Assembly: GCA_021772985.1 (NCBI GenBank)
Contig: JAJFKX010000019.1
Coordinates: forward strand, 1-64,000
Length of the DNA stretch: 64,000 nt
Reading direction: 5' to 3'
Source of the DNA: Gammaproteobacteria bacterium
GTDB taxonomy: Bacteria > Pseudomonadota > Gammaproteobacteria > Xanthomonadales > Wenzhouxiangellaceae
Each line of letters starts with the position of its first letter. The first letter of the stretch is position 1. Positions 1-8,216 of this stretch are shown one piece after another. The position numbers and the translations under genes are program-made. The notes beneath the pieces were generated by a model. It made no database searches and was not told where the DNA came from. It saw only the letters and a list, made by a program, of their open reading frames with translations.

Positions 1-72
1 GTTTTTGACCAGTCTGTAATAAACGTACAGCTTCTAGTTTGAACTCACGGGTATATAGTGTTCGTTTCGACA
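1..72 (-). CDS. IS3-family transposase OrfA, N-terminal fragment (runs off window)
   Basis: Only the first 24 codons are inside the window. The visible residues (MSKRTLYTREFKLEAVRLLQ and onward) match the start of IS3-family OrfA proteins, whose N-terminal helix-turn-helix binds the element's terminal repeats. The ATG is preceded by an AAAGGAG-type ribosome site at about 80-86 on the minus strand. The rest of the element lies left of the window, so I cannot tell whether the copy is intact. The family call rests on this short stretch plus the terminal repeat. Confidence 0.75.
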
Positions 73-86
73 TCGGTTACTCCTTT

Positions 87-102
87 GAGACAATATTGTC
101 TC
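87..102. repeat. 16-bp perfect palindrome in the IS leader
   Basis: GAGACAATATTGTCTC is a perfect palindrome in the short leader between the IS terminus and the transposase start. It could form a hairpin in transcripts that enter from outside the element, or bind a dimeric protein. It lies just upstream of the OrfA ribosome site, so an effect on transposase expression is plausible but not shown. Confidence 0.6.
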
Positions 103-156
103 TTCTTTGGAGTGTCCGTTAAACTGAGGAGGTCCAGGGTGCCCCAATACTTCCCT

Positions 157-846
157 TCAGATGCTTTTCTTAAGCACTATGTCACGTTCATCCTGAACCG
201 TTGAAGTCGCCTTAAAGATAAGGAGCATCTTACAGCCCTCATAAAAATGCAATCGCATCTTGCATAGCTCCTTGCATTCCAGAACTTGATAAGAAAACAC
301 TGTCGGGTTTGCACCCTGGTATGGTATACCCTTAAATTCACGGTTGTTTTCTTTTACAACTGCAAGGCGAATCTGCTCGGCATTCGGGTCTGCGTCCGCG
401 ATTCGTGAAAGAAATTCCGGCACCCAACACAACTCTCCACTCCATCTGCTCCCAAAATGAGCGCGATACAATGCGTACCCTAGATGTTTAACAAAATTGT
501 CTAGACGATTGATTTCAACTTTATGACCCAAATTGCCGACAATTTTGATAGCCCTAACCGCAAACCTGGCGAGAATGCCAGGATTCCGTTTGTTTTGTCG
601 TCGTATTTGCCTTCTATAATGTTCTCTTCCCACCTTATTTATACATTCCAAGCCAGCAATGACGTTTAGAAAATACTCATCGTCACGCGATTTCTCTGAG
701 TTATGAGGTGCACAAGATGGAACGGTCATCAAATTGCTTCGCAAGTTGACACCATTTGGAAGATCCTTTGTTTTTGGAAAAAGACACCTTGGTGGAACAT
801 GCTCTTTACCAACTGCAGGCTCATCGCAAATATAACACTTATCCAT
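157..846 (-). CDS. HNH-like zinc-motif protein, function unknown
   Basis: A 229-residue protein. Its N-terminus holds a CxxC pair (Cys4, Cys7), then an EHVPPRC segment and a later SCAPHN segment. This is the usual arrangement of treble-clef HNH-type nuclease domains, where Cys pairs bind zinc and His residues form the active site. The remaining two thirds shows no domain I recognise and no membrane segment. It sits about 20 bases from an IS end, and HNH proteins of this kind are common in mobile or defence islands. Nuclease activity is inferred from the motif only. The ATG at 846 is the first in frame and places the zinc motif right at the N-terminus. Confidence 0.55.
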   Translation of the reverse strand: MDKCYICDEPAVGKEHVPPRCLFPKTKDLPNGVNLRSNLMTVPSCAPHNSEKSRDDEYFLNVIAGLECINKVGREHYRRQIRRQNKRNPGILARFAVRAIKIVGNLGHKVEINRLDNFVKHLGYALYRAHFGSRWSGELCWVPEFLSRIADADPNAEQIRLAVVKENNREFKGIPYQGANPTVFSYQVLECKELCKMRLHFYEGCKMLLIFKATSTVQDERDIVLKKSI

Positions 847-1028
847 GCAGTTCCTCGTGAGTAACGTTTAGCTTACTACTCAAGTTTCTCTATAATTTGA
901 TGCTATTAATTTATTTTAGGAAGCATTTCATCAGGTCCTTTTAGTAACATCGTTTGAACTATGTTAACTCGAAACCGCCTTACACCTTTCCCAGCTATAA
1001 CTGCAAAATGTATTGTAGTTCGCAACCA

Positions 1029-2222
1029 TCAAGCAACCTCCAACTCCTTACCCACCTTAACAAACGCTCCCACAGCTGCATCCAAATGCTCCCTTTCATG
1101 CGCTGCCGACAACTGCACCCGAATCCGTGCTTCACCTTTAGGCACCACCGGGAAAAAGAACCCGATCACATAAATCCCCTCTTCCAGTAAACGTGCCGAC
1201 ATCTTTTGCGATAACGGTGCGTCATACAGCATCACTGGTGTAATGGGATGGACGCCCGGTTTAATGTCAAAACCGGCATTGGTCATTTGTTCACGGAAGT
1301 ATCGGGTATTGTTTTCCAGCTTATCCCGCAGTGCGGTGCTTTCGTTCAGAATTTCAAACACTTTCAGGCTGGCAGCCACCAGTGGTGGTGGCAAAGTGTT
1401 GGAAAACAGATAAGGCCGCGAACGCTGACGCAGCAGATCGATAATCTTCTGCCGACCGGAGGTAAATCCACCTGAAGCACCACCTAAAGCCTTACCCAGC
1501 GTGGAGGTATAAATATCCACTTTATCCATCACCCCATGGTGCTCAGCCGAACCACGCCCGGTTTTACCCATAAAACCGGTGGCATGGCTGTCATCCACCA
1601 TCAGCAGCGCATTGTATTTCTCGGCCAGGGCAGTAATTTCATCCAGCTTGGCGATAAAGCCATCCATTGAAAACACTCCATCGGTGGCAATCAGCCGGGT
1701 GCGGCAGTGCTGGGTTTTCTGCAGTATTTCTTCCAGGGCCTGCATATCACTATTGGGATAGCGGTGGCGCTCCGCCTTACACAACCGGATGCCGTCGATA
1801 ATCGAGGCGTGGTTCAGCGAATCGCTAATTACTGCATCTTCCGGCCCCAGCAAAGTTTCAAACAAACCGCCGTTGGCATCAAAACAGGAGGTATACAAAA
1901 TGGTGTCATCGGTGCCCAGGAACTCACTGATGGTCGATTCCAATTGCTTGTGCAAATCCTGGGTACCGCAGATAAACCGTACCGACGCCATACCGAAACC
2001 ATAGCGATCCAAAGCTGCATGCGCCGCATCGATCACTCTGGGGTCATTGGCCAGACCCAGGTAGTTATTGGCGCAGAAATTCAACACCTCACCACGCCCT
2101 TGCACATCAATGGCGACTTGTTGGGAAGTGGTGATCAGGCGTTCATGTTTATACAGGCCATCGGCTTCAATGCCGTGCAGGGTTTCATCGAGGCGGTTCA
2201 GGAAATCAGTTGTATCAGTCAT
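1029..2222 (-). CDS. kbl: Glycine C-acetyltransferase (2-amino-3-ketobutyrate CoA ligase)
   Basis: A cytosolic PLP enzyme that cleaves 2-amino-3-ketobutyrate with CoA to glycine and acetyl-CoA, the second step of threonine breakdown after Tdh. The sequence follows E. coli Kbl closely along its length: [10 protein letters not shown], the [19 protein letters not shown] region, VDDSHATGF, and the [12 protein letters not shown] stretch carrying the PLP lysine. I chose the ATG at 2222 because it aligns with the E. coli N-terminus. A TTG at 2246 is in frame and would add eight residues; neither start has a clear ribosome site. The partner tdh lies about 13 kb away on the same strand instead of next to it. 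Confidence 0.95.
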   Translation of the reverse strand: MTDTTDFLNRLDETLHGIEADGLYKHERLITTSQQVAIDVQGRGEVLNFCANNYLGLANDPRVIDAAHAALDRYGFGMASVRFICGTQDLHKQLESTISEFLGTDDTILYTSCFDANGGLFETLLGPEDAVISDSLNHASIIDGIRLCKAERHRYPNSDMQALEEILQKTQHCRTRLIATDGVFSMDGFIAKLDEITALAEKYNALLMVDDSHATGFMGKTGRGSAEHHGVMDKVDIYTSTLGKALGGASGGFTSGRQKIIDLLRQRSRPYLFSNTLPPPLVAASLKVFEILNESTALRDKLENNTRYFREQMTNAGFDIKPGVHPITPVMLYDAPLSQKMSARLLEEGIYVIGFFFPVVPKGEARIRVQLSAAHEREHLDAAVGAFVKVGKELEVA

Positions 2223-2312
2223 ATTAAAAGTCTTTGCCGTTACCAATAGTCGAATTCTAACACTGCAAACAGTTTCAGCCGCTTTGTTTTTGACCTTATC
2301 TTTGTGCCCACG

Positions 2313-2347
2313 CGTTTTAGCGTTTTGACGTTTTAATGCTTAAACGT
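2313..2347 (+). promoter_or_regulatory. Iterated operator-like repeats upstream of the toxin-antitoxin pair
   Basis: CGTTTT occurs three times at 2313, 2321 and 2329, exactly 8 bases apart, and an inverted copy AAACG follows at 2342-2346. The last pair forms ACGTTT(8 bases)AAACGT at 2328-2347. Ribbon-helix-helix antitoxins usually bind such short tandem or inverted sites to repress their own operon. The array ends 25 bases before the antitoxin ATG. Binding is inferred. Confidence 0.6.
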
Positions 2348-2372
2348 TAAACTGCCTGGCAGAGGTACTGCT

Positions 2373-2606
2373 ATGACTGAAACATCTAAACGATCCACCA
2401 TCTATTTCGATCCGGATATTCACCAGGCATTGCGGGTTAAAGCAGCCACTATGCACCGCTCTGTATCTGATCTGGTAAACGATGCTGTACGTCAGTCCTT
2501 ACGTGAAGACCAGCAGGATTTGGCGGCTTTCGAGCACCGAGTTGCCGAACCAACCATCAGCTACCAAGCATTGCTTGATGATCTGAATGCCAATGGCAAA
2601 CTTTGA
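2373..2606 (+). CDS. Ribbon-helix-helix antitoxin (RelB/CopG type)
   Basis: A 77-residue protein. Residues about 7-45 fit the ribbon-helix-helix fold: a beta strand (RSTIYFDPDI), a helix (HQALRVKAATM) and a second helix (SVSDLVNDAVRQSL). The C-terminal part (YQALLDDLNANGKL) is the acidic, probably flexible segment that antitoxins of this class use to wrap the toxin. It overlaps the toxin gene by 20 bases, so the two are probably translationally coupled. Regular repeats directly upstream look like its own operator. Confidence 0.85.
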   Translation: MTETSKRSTIYFDPDIHQALRVKAATMHRSVSDLVNDAVRQSLREDQQDLAAFEHRVAEPTISYQALLDDLNANGKL

Positions 2607-2853
2607 GATTCGATTCAAAAAGTCTGTCACTAAAGACCTGCGCCGCATACCGAATAAAGATGTCAAACGGTTACTGAAGCGTATCGATACTCTGGCTGAA
2701 AACCCCAGACCAGGTGGATGCGAAAAGCTGACCGCACAGGAACGCTACCGAATCCGGCAAGGCATTTATCGGATTATTTATGAAATCAAAGACCAACAAT
2801 TAATAGTTGTTGTAGTAAAAGTCAGCCATCGCAGCGATTTTTACAGCGCCTGA
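2587..2853 (+). CDS. RelE/ParE-family toxin
   Basis: An 88-residue basic protein with the RelE/ParE layout. The N-terminal helices carry KSVTKDLRRIP and KDVKRLLKRID. The later part includes PGGCEKL, the core strand YRIRQGIYRIIYEI and the C-terminal VVVKVSHRSDFY. The RxGxYRIIYEI strand is typical of RelE-type toxins, most of which cleave mRNA on the ribosome, while ParE members poison gyrase. The sequence alone does not decide the target. The ATG at 2587 overlaps the antitoxin end; a second ATG at 2593 is also possible. Confidence 0.88.
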   Translation: MPMANFEIRFKKSVTKDLRRIPNKDVKRLLKRIDTLAENPRPGGCEKLTAQERYRIRQGIYRIIYEIKDQQLIVVVVKVSHRSDFYSA

Positions 2854-2881
2854 TTTTGGGTATTAATACCAAAAGGACTTA

Positions 2882-3526
2882 TTGCTCGCCAGAAAAAAAC
2901 GAATGATGAACTCAACACTTTATTATATTCACGATCCAATGTGCAGCTGGTGCTGGGGTTATCAGCCTGAGTGGATGCGGTTGCAGGCTGCTTTGCCGGA
3001 TAACGTCAAAGTCAAATACATCCTCGGCGGGCTTGCGCCGGATACCGACGAGATCATGTCCGTACCGATGCAACAGGTCATTGCCGGACATTGGCGGAGG
3101 ATACAAACCGAGCTGGGGGCCGAATTTAATTTTGAGTTCTGGAGCAAATGCCAGCCGAAACGCTCGACCTATCCGGCCTGTCGTGCGGTGATTGCTGCCC
3201 GGCAGCAGAACCACCAACAGGAAATGATCGCAGCTATTCAACAGGCTTACTATTTACGCGCTTTGAATCCATCAGAAACTTCAACGCTTATCCAAATTGC
3301 AGATGAATGCGGTTTGGATTCTGATCAATTTCAAGCCGATCTGACAGCTGAACATACCCAGGCGATTTTGAGCAATGAAATTCAGTTCACCAAAAATGCA
3401 GCTATCCATGGTTTTCCATCATTAGCTCTGTCATACCAGACCCGGCTTATACCAATCCCCGTTGATTATAAAAATCACCTGGTGACGTTAACCCATATTC
3501 AAAACCAACTGACACGGGTTAATTAA
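2882..3526 (+). CDS. DsbA-family thioredoxin-fold oxidoreductase
   Basis: About 214 residues with the CSWC active site close to the N-terminus in a YIHDPMCSWCWGY context, as in cytoplasmic DsbA-family proteins of the FrnE/YwbO group. The middle is the helical insertion typical of DsbA folds. GFPSLAL near residues 178-184 corresponds to the cis-proline loop. No signal peptide is visible, so a cytosolic redox role is likely. The TTG at 2882 has an AAAGGA ribosome site about five bases upstream, whereas the in-frame ATGs at 2903 and 2906 have none, so I keep the TTG. The substrate is unknown. Confidence 0.82.
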   Translation: MLARKKRMMNSTLYYIHDPMCSWCWGYQPEWMRLQAALPDNVKVKYILGGLAPDTDEIMSVPMQQVIAGHWRRIQTELGAEFNFEFWSKCQPKRSTYPACRAVIAARQQNHQQEMIAAIQQAYYLRALNPSETSTLIQIADECGLDSDQFQADLTAEHTQAILSNEIQFTKNAAIHGFPSLALSYQTRLIPIPVDYKNHLVTLTHIQNQLTRVN

Positions 3527-3565
3527 TGATTTGGCCCCGGGCCGCTTGTTAAGGTTATAACGATA

Positions 3566-4303
3566 ATGAACAACACCATTCAAACCATTCCATTGATCAA
3601 TCTGGCGATTGCTTTTATCCCGGCCGTGATCGCCATAATCATTCTGGTCAAATGGTCACTGAATGCCGGCAACGCCATCCATGCAATGGCCCGGATGTTG
3701 ATGCAGTTATTGATAATTGGTTATTTCCTGGCTTATATATTCGAATCAGATAGCGCCGTGCTGGTACTGGTGATTCTGACGGTTATGGTGCTTGCTTCAA
3801 GCTGGATTGCACTGGGCACTGTCGCCGCCGATAGAAAGGTTCTGTATAAATATGCCTTGTGGTCGATATTACTGGGTGGCGGGATAACTTTTGCACTGGT
3901 CACTCAACTGGTGCTGATGCTTGACCCCTGGTATTCACCGCAATACAGCATCCCACTGGCCGGTATGATTTTTGCCAATTCCATGACCAGCATCAGCCTG
4001 GCTGCAGAAAGGTTGAATGCAGAAATTGGCCGGACTGACAGCTACCAGCAAGCCCGCAATATTGCTTTTCAGGCTGCGCTTATTCCGATTATTAATGCTT
4101 TATTTGCAGTCGGGCTGGTTTCTCTGCCGGGAATGATGACCGGGCAGATCCTGTCCGGTGTTTCACCTTTGATTGCGGTCAGATATCAAATCATGGTGAT
4201 GTGCATGATTTTCGGTTCTTCGGGTATTTCAGCGGCTTATTTCCTGGTTTTGGCCAAGCCGGTTTTTGACAATAAACTCGCCCATAAAAAAGCCGCCGGT
4301 TAA
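3566..4303 (+). CDS. fetB: FetB-like ABC exporter permease (UPF0014)
   Basis: A 245-residue membrane protein with about seven hydrophobic segments. It carries the family hallmarks NSMTSISLAAERL and GLVSLPGMMTGQILSG followed by AVRYQIMVM, which match E. coli FetB. FetB pairs with the ATPase FetA in an exporter linked to iron homeostasis and oxidative-stress resistance. No FetA-type ATPase lies beside it or elsewhere in the window; the only ABC ATPase here is FtsE. The gene lies 39 bases after the DsbA-like gene and may share its transcript. The family call is firm; the iron role is by homology. Confidence 0.85.
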   Translation: MNNTIQTIPLINLAIAFIPAVIAIIILVKWSLNAGNAIHAMARMLMQLLIIGYFLAYIFESDSAVLVLVILTVMVLASSWIALGTVAADRKVLYKYALWSILLGGGITFALVTQLVLMLDPWYSPQYSIPLAGMIFANSMTSISLAAERLNAEIGRTDSYQQARNIAFQAALIPIINALFAVGLVSLPGMMTGQILSGVSPLIAVRYQIMVMCMIFGSSGISAAYFLVLAKPVFDNKLAHKKAAG

Positions 4304-4310
4304 CGGCGGC
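4292..4310 (-). terminator. Rho-independent terminator for the large minus-strand gene
   Basis: Read on the minus strand, GCCGCCG-TTAAC-CGGCGGC is followed by TTTTTTAT. It lies about 55 bases past the stop of the secreted-protein gene and overlaps the fetB stop codon. Confidence 0.8.
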
Positions 4311-4331
4311 TTCAGCATACAATCAAGGAAC

Positions 4332-4360
4332 CTCTGGTTAAATCAGAGATTGTTTAGTTT
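4332..4360 (+). terminator. Weak terminator-like hairpin after fetB
   Basis: CTCTG(7-base loop)CAGAG is followed by the T-rich stretch ATTGTTTAGTTT on the plus strand. The stem is short, so this is a modest candidate for ending the dsbA-like/fetB transcript. Confidence 0.4.
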
Positions 4361-4365
4361 ATAGC

Positions 4366-4395
4366 TTAATCCTCATAACTGTCGCGGAAAACCAG
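4366..4395 (-). other. C-terminal tail, Phe-Arg-Asp-Ser-Tyr-Glu variant
   Basis: The last residues of the large secreted protein are LVFRDSYED. They share the pattern aromatic-x-Asp/Asn-Gly/Ser-aromatic-Glu, then a few residues and the stop, with the M36 peptidase (48147-48185) and the LamG protein (63282-63314). The preceding domains are unrelated, which suggests a sorting or processing signal. This copy is the most divergent of the three. Confidence 0.5.
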
Positions 4396-7300
4396 GTCGT
4401 CAACAATACTTACAAAAAACGGTGCGGATTGTCCGCCACCTGGCACAGCACTGTTATCAGCAATCAAATTAATTCCACCAGAACCGATAACATCCAGGTC
4501 CTCTTCAATCAGTTCAACCATGACCGTATTGGCATCGATAAATACGGTCACCCGTGGGTTACCCGCTGCCAGAATAACGGTTTCCGGAATAAAGCCATTA
4601 CCGGTCACCATGGCATCTGTTCTAAACACATTGCCCGGCAATGGATCAGGACTGACTGCAGTAATTTCCGGCGGCCCCAGAATCAGGATGGTATCAGTGG
4701 CTACTTCGTTATCAATGGCTGCTCCCACTGTCGCCAGACCGGTGATCCCCGGTGCATTGTAAACAGCAGGAGACACCCCTGCTATGGTGTCGGTATTGGC
4801 CGGGGTGACTGACCCGATATCCGCTGAGAATGCCACCGGCACACCATCAGGCAAGCTGCAGTCGGTAACCTGAATACTGTTGTTATTCAGCGTAACGTCG
4901 AGGGTTAAATCGGTCATCCCGCCGGATTCAACGCTACCCGGGTTTGAGGTAAGGTTTGCCACCAGCCAGGTATCGGTGGTCAAGTTGGCACCCACATCAA
5001 AACTATCACAAGCGCCATTGTTCGGCCCTGCATTACAGCCCCACCAGTTATCATTCGCCAGTGAGGCAATATTGTCATCGGTCACATTTTCGACGGCAAC
5101 CGCGTTATTGACAAAACGGTTACAGCTCATGCCAGCCGAGCCGTTAGAATCCAGGCGTACACCAACCATATTATTTACTGCAGTATTGGCAATAAACGGC
5201 AATGGCCCACGCGCTTCAAAATTCGCACCAAACCTGCCCGGCAACCACTCATAGGCCACATTGGCACCTTCTACAAAATTACCCATCATTACCGCGCCAT
5301 CACTGGTAGTGGCTGAACTTTGTGACGTTATCCGAAATCCCTGCTGCATGTTCAGTGCCGGATTATTTTGCGGATTCAGATTTTCGAACAGGTTGTTACG
5401 CACAATGATATTGCGCTCAAAAGCATTGCTGTTTTCCCAGATGCCCAGCACAAATTCCGGATCAACCGATTGGGCATTCAAAACCCGCACTATGTTGTCT
5501 TCGATAATCAATCCTTCATAAGCACCACCGGAGGTGTTGGACTGCATGGCAACTGATGCCGCGGTTAAGGTTGGTCGATTGGATATCCCATCACCGCCTA
5601 TTTCAATAATGTTATCGGCAATCAGCTGGTTATCGCCAAACGCAAAGTGAATGCCGATGTTCTGGAAACCTTCACCGGCGGCTTCATTGCCGGCAATATC
5701 GGTCGCAACCACAATCCGGTTGTTAACAATGCGGGTGTTGTCGTAAACATTCACCCCGCCGCCGACAAAAAAGAATCCAATACCCAGATCAAAGTTAGTA
5801 ATGGTCAAATTGGAGATTTCAATATTCTGATTATCAGTGCTTAGAGCGGTCAAAAAACCTTCCAGATCCTGGCCGGCCAGATCGCCGGGCCCCTGGATAA
5901 CCGCATCACCCAATTCAGCAGCGGTCAAAGTGAAATCACCAGCACCTTCCGGTAATAAAATACTGAAATCATCGTCGGTATCGGCAACACCATCTGAACC
6001 TAACGCCCAGCTATCAAACGCATTGGGCTCAACCCAATCAAAAATACCCTCCAGAATGATCACATCACCCGGCATTACTGCCGCCAGCACATTGTTAATG
6101 CGGGTGTAATCGTTATCTGCCGAATCAGGCGTATCACCACTCAGACCTACGGATTGAATGATACCCAGTGTGGTAATTGTGGAGCTATTGTTGGCCGGAT
6201 CAAAATCATTGTCCGCTGTTACCATTGCAGTATTGGTGATTAGCCCACCGTCTGAAACCGTCACATTGATGGTACACACTGTGGCATCCCCGGTGTCCAT
6301 ATCATTCAGGTTAAAGGTGATCAGTTGGCCCGCCTGATTGGCTGTACTGCCATCGTCACAGCTGCCGCTGTTAAACATCAGGTTATCCGGCAGGTCATCA
6401 CTGACCAGTACATTGGTGGCGGTAGCCACATCCGTGTTGGTTACTGTCAGGAAATAATCAAAACTGTCACTGGTTAATTGGGTGCCAATTGCATTGGTGG
6501 TTTTTACAATGGAGACTTCGGCCACATCACCGGCTACCGCTGTATCGCCGACCAAAATCTGTATCTGGCTGCGGTTAACCAAAACACCTTGAGCATCACG
6601 GGCTTGCAGATAGATGGTATAGGTTCCATCTACAGTTGGGTCAAAGTTTTCCAGCGCACCGCTTAAAAAGAACGAATAACGCCACGAATTTTGCGCCACA
6701 TTGTTATTATCGATCAGCATTTGATAATCCACTGGATTACCGGCTGATGTGCCACCACCGTTGATGGTGGTGTTATCGCCAATCGCATGATCAAAAAACG
6801 GCACCATAGCGCTGGGAATAATCGGTTCGAAAGTCAAAAAGTCGGTAGCCAGGCTGGGATCGCCATCCAGGCCAAGCTCATAGGACAAGTTACTAAGCAC
6901 CAGGCTGTTGCTCAAAACCGAGTTAAAATCGGTATTCATGGTCCAGTCGAAACTCCACACCGCTGTTTGCGCCGATTGTCCAACCGCCTGCCCGGCGGCA
7001 AAACTGTAAGTGCCATCACCATTGCTGTTAAAAGTGTTTTCAGGCATACCCATGTCATTAAAGCGCAGGAAAGCCCGCAAACCGGTTTCGATACCGTTCC
7101 GCTGGTCAGTGGTGAATGCACCGTTGAGATTGCCGGAGCCGAAAATTACTTCCGGTATGACATCCTGGTCAAACTTCAATGGCGGATTAACCATGATAAT
7201 GCGAATATCGCTGCGCGCTACCACCGTACCCATGCCATCTCTAACCAGTAGGTAAATATCATAAGTACCTTCCAGTTTGGCATTGAAATTTGCCAATGCT

Positions 7301-7902
7301 CCCATTGCAAAAAACGGATAACGCCAGGAATTCTGTGCAACGTTATTGTTATCAATCAATGTCTGGTATTCACCTGCATTGGTTGCCTCGACACCTGCAC
7401 CATTAAGCGTGCTGTTATCGCCGATGGAGTGATCAAAAAACGGCGTTTGCGCGCTGGGTGTGATCGGATCGAATATTAAAAAATCTGTACTCTCGCCCGG
7501 GTCACCATCCAAGCCCAACTCATAAGTCAGGTCACTGATAATCAGGCCTGAAGTATCATCAAAATCGGTGTTTACCGACCATTCAAAATTCCACTCCGGG
7601 GTATTATCCGGACGCCCGGGTGCAACGGACGCAATAAAGGTATAGCTGCCGTCGCCATTGCTGTTAAAGGTGTTTTCAGGTTGACCGTTGGCATTGAAAC
7701 GGATTTTCCCGCGCAGGCCGATCTCAATTCCGTTACGCCGGTCGGTGGTATAACTGCCATTGATATTTCCGCTACCGAAGATCGCATCGGGGGTGACACC
7801 CTGATCGAATTCAATATTGGCTCCACCTCTGTTCTGAGCAACAGCGTAACCAGCCGCCATCATCAACAGCAGCATACAAACTATCTGAGGTCGTTTTAAC
7901 AT
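4366..7902 (-). CDS. Very large secreted multidomain protein (duplicated N-terminal domain, DUF11, beta-helix)
   Basis: About 1178 residues. I start it at the ATG at 7902, which has a GGGG ribosome-like stretch upstream and opens a clean signal peptide (MLKRPQIVCMLLLMMAAGYA, then VAQ). A GTG at 7971 would bury that peptide behind 23 residues. Residues about 28-243 and 244-460 are two copies of one domain sharing FGSGNxNGxxTTDxRNGIE, ENTFNSNGDG, YELGLDGDP and DNNNVAQNSWRY. Next comes a DUF11-type repeat (EVSIVKTTNAIG to about residue 580). A run of short strand repeats at about 640-930 (IEISNLTITNF, NTRIVNNRIVV) looks like a right-handed beta-helix. The C-terminal part looks immunoglobulin-like. 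The protein ends in VFRDSYED, resembling two other exported proteins here. It is probably extracellular or on the surface; function unknown. Confidence 0.8.
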   Translation of the reverse strand: MLKRPQIVCMLLLMMAAGYAVAQNRGGANIEFDQGVTPDAIFGSGNINGSYTTDRRNGIEIGLRGKIRFNANGQPENTFNSNGDGSYTFIASVAPGRPDNTPEWNFEWSVNTDFDDTSGLIISDLTYELGLDGDPGESTDFLIFDPITPSAQTPFFDHSIGDNSTLNGAGVEATNAGEYQTLIDNNNVAQNSWRYPFFAMGALANFNAKLEGTYDIYLLVRDGMGTVVARSDIRIIMVNPPLKFDQDVIPEVIFGSGNLNGAFTTDQRNGIETGLRAFLRFNDMGMPENTFNSNGDGTYSFAAGQAVGQSAQTAVWSFDWTMNTDFNSVLSNSLVLSNLSYELGLDGDPSLATDFLTFEPIIPSAMVPFFDHAIGDNTTINGGGTSAGNPVDYQMLIDNNNVAQNSWRYSFFLSGALENFDPTVDGTYTIYLQARDAQGVLVNRSQIQILVGDTAVAGDVAEVSIVKTTNAIGTQLTSDSFDYFLTVTNTDVATATNVLVSDDLPDNLMFNSGSCDDGSTANQAGQLITFNLNDMDTGDATVCTINVTVSDGGLITNTAMVTADNDFDPANNSSTITTLGIIQSVGLSGDTPDSADNDYTRINNVLAAVMPGDVIILEGIFDWVEPNAFDSWALGSDGVADTDDDFSILLPEGAGDFTLTAAELGDAVIQGPGDLAGQDLEGFLTALSTDNQNIEISNLTITNFDLGIGFFFVGGGVNVYDNTRIVNNRIVVATDIAGNEAAGEGFQNIGIHFAFGDNQLIADNIIEIGGDGISNRPTLTAASVAMQSNTSGGAYEGLIIEDNIVRVLNAQSVDPEFVLGIWENSNAFERNIIVRNNLFENLNPQNNPALNMQQGFRITSQSSATTSDGAVMMGNFVEGANVAYEWLPGRFGANFEARGPLPFIANTAVNNMVGVRLDSNGSAGMSCNRFVNNAVAVENVTDDNIASLANDNWWGCNAGPNNGACDSFDVGANLTTDTWLVANLTSNPGSVESGGMTDLTLDVTLNNNSIQVTDCSLPDGVPVAFSADIGSVTPANTDTIAGVSPAVYNAPGITGLATVGAAIDNEVATDTILILGPPEITAVSPDPLPGNVFRTDAMVTGNGFIPETVILAAGNPRVTVFIDANTVMVELIEEDLDVIGSGGINLIADNSAVPGGGQSAPFFVSIVDDLVFRDSYED

Positions 7903-8216
7903 CGCTATCCCCGCGCCTAAAGCATTTAATTTTGTGAATATCGCTATTTGCTGGTCACGTTTGGGTTGCACCTATACGCACTGTGACATCCATCAATTGT
8001 GTGAATGCTGCATATGGCATTTTCCATGGCGCCGGACCATACACTGCTATACTAACATTCAGCAAAGTCAGTCTCCAAACTACTCAACCGCAGCCAGGCC
8101 TGCATCTGACCTGATCAACTTTGTTGGTTTAACCAGCAAACCAGCCGTGACCAATAGCACGCGACTACGCCCGCACAATTGTGAATACTTGTGATGGAAC
8201 TTCCTGGAATCAAACT
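7903..8216. other. Intergenic region between divergent genes
   Basis: About 310 bases between the starts of the large secreted protein (leftward) and the first signal peptidase (rightward). It must hold both promoters. A TATACT hexamer at 8048-8053 could be a -10 box for the rightward gene, but no good -35 sits at the right distance. No RNA gene or convincing small ORF was seen. Confidence 0.4.

Larger units (their letters stand above)
1..136 (-). mobile_element. End of an IS3-family insertion sequence
   Basis: Read on the minus strand, the element begins near position 136 with TGGACCTCCTCAGTTTAACG, a TG-starting terminal repeat of IS3-family type. A 5' leader and the OrfA start follow. The other end and any target duplication lie outside the window. 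The neighbouring HNH-like gene ends only about 20 bases from this terminus. Confidence 0.7.

Noticed and set aside
1707-2249. Long plus-strand open frame (180 codons) opposite kbl
   Set aside because: kbl on the other strand matches a known enzyme along its whole length; the plus frame has no recognisable protein and is a shadow.
4366-7902. Possible repeat array or CRISPR-like structure because of recurring segments
   Set aside because: The recurrences are coding repeats about 215 residues apart that diverge at the DNA level; they are protein-domain duplication, with no spacer/repeat pattern.
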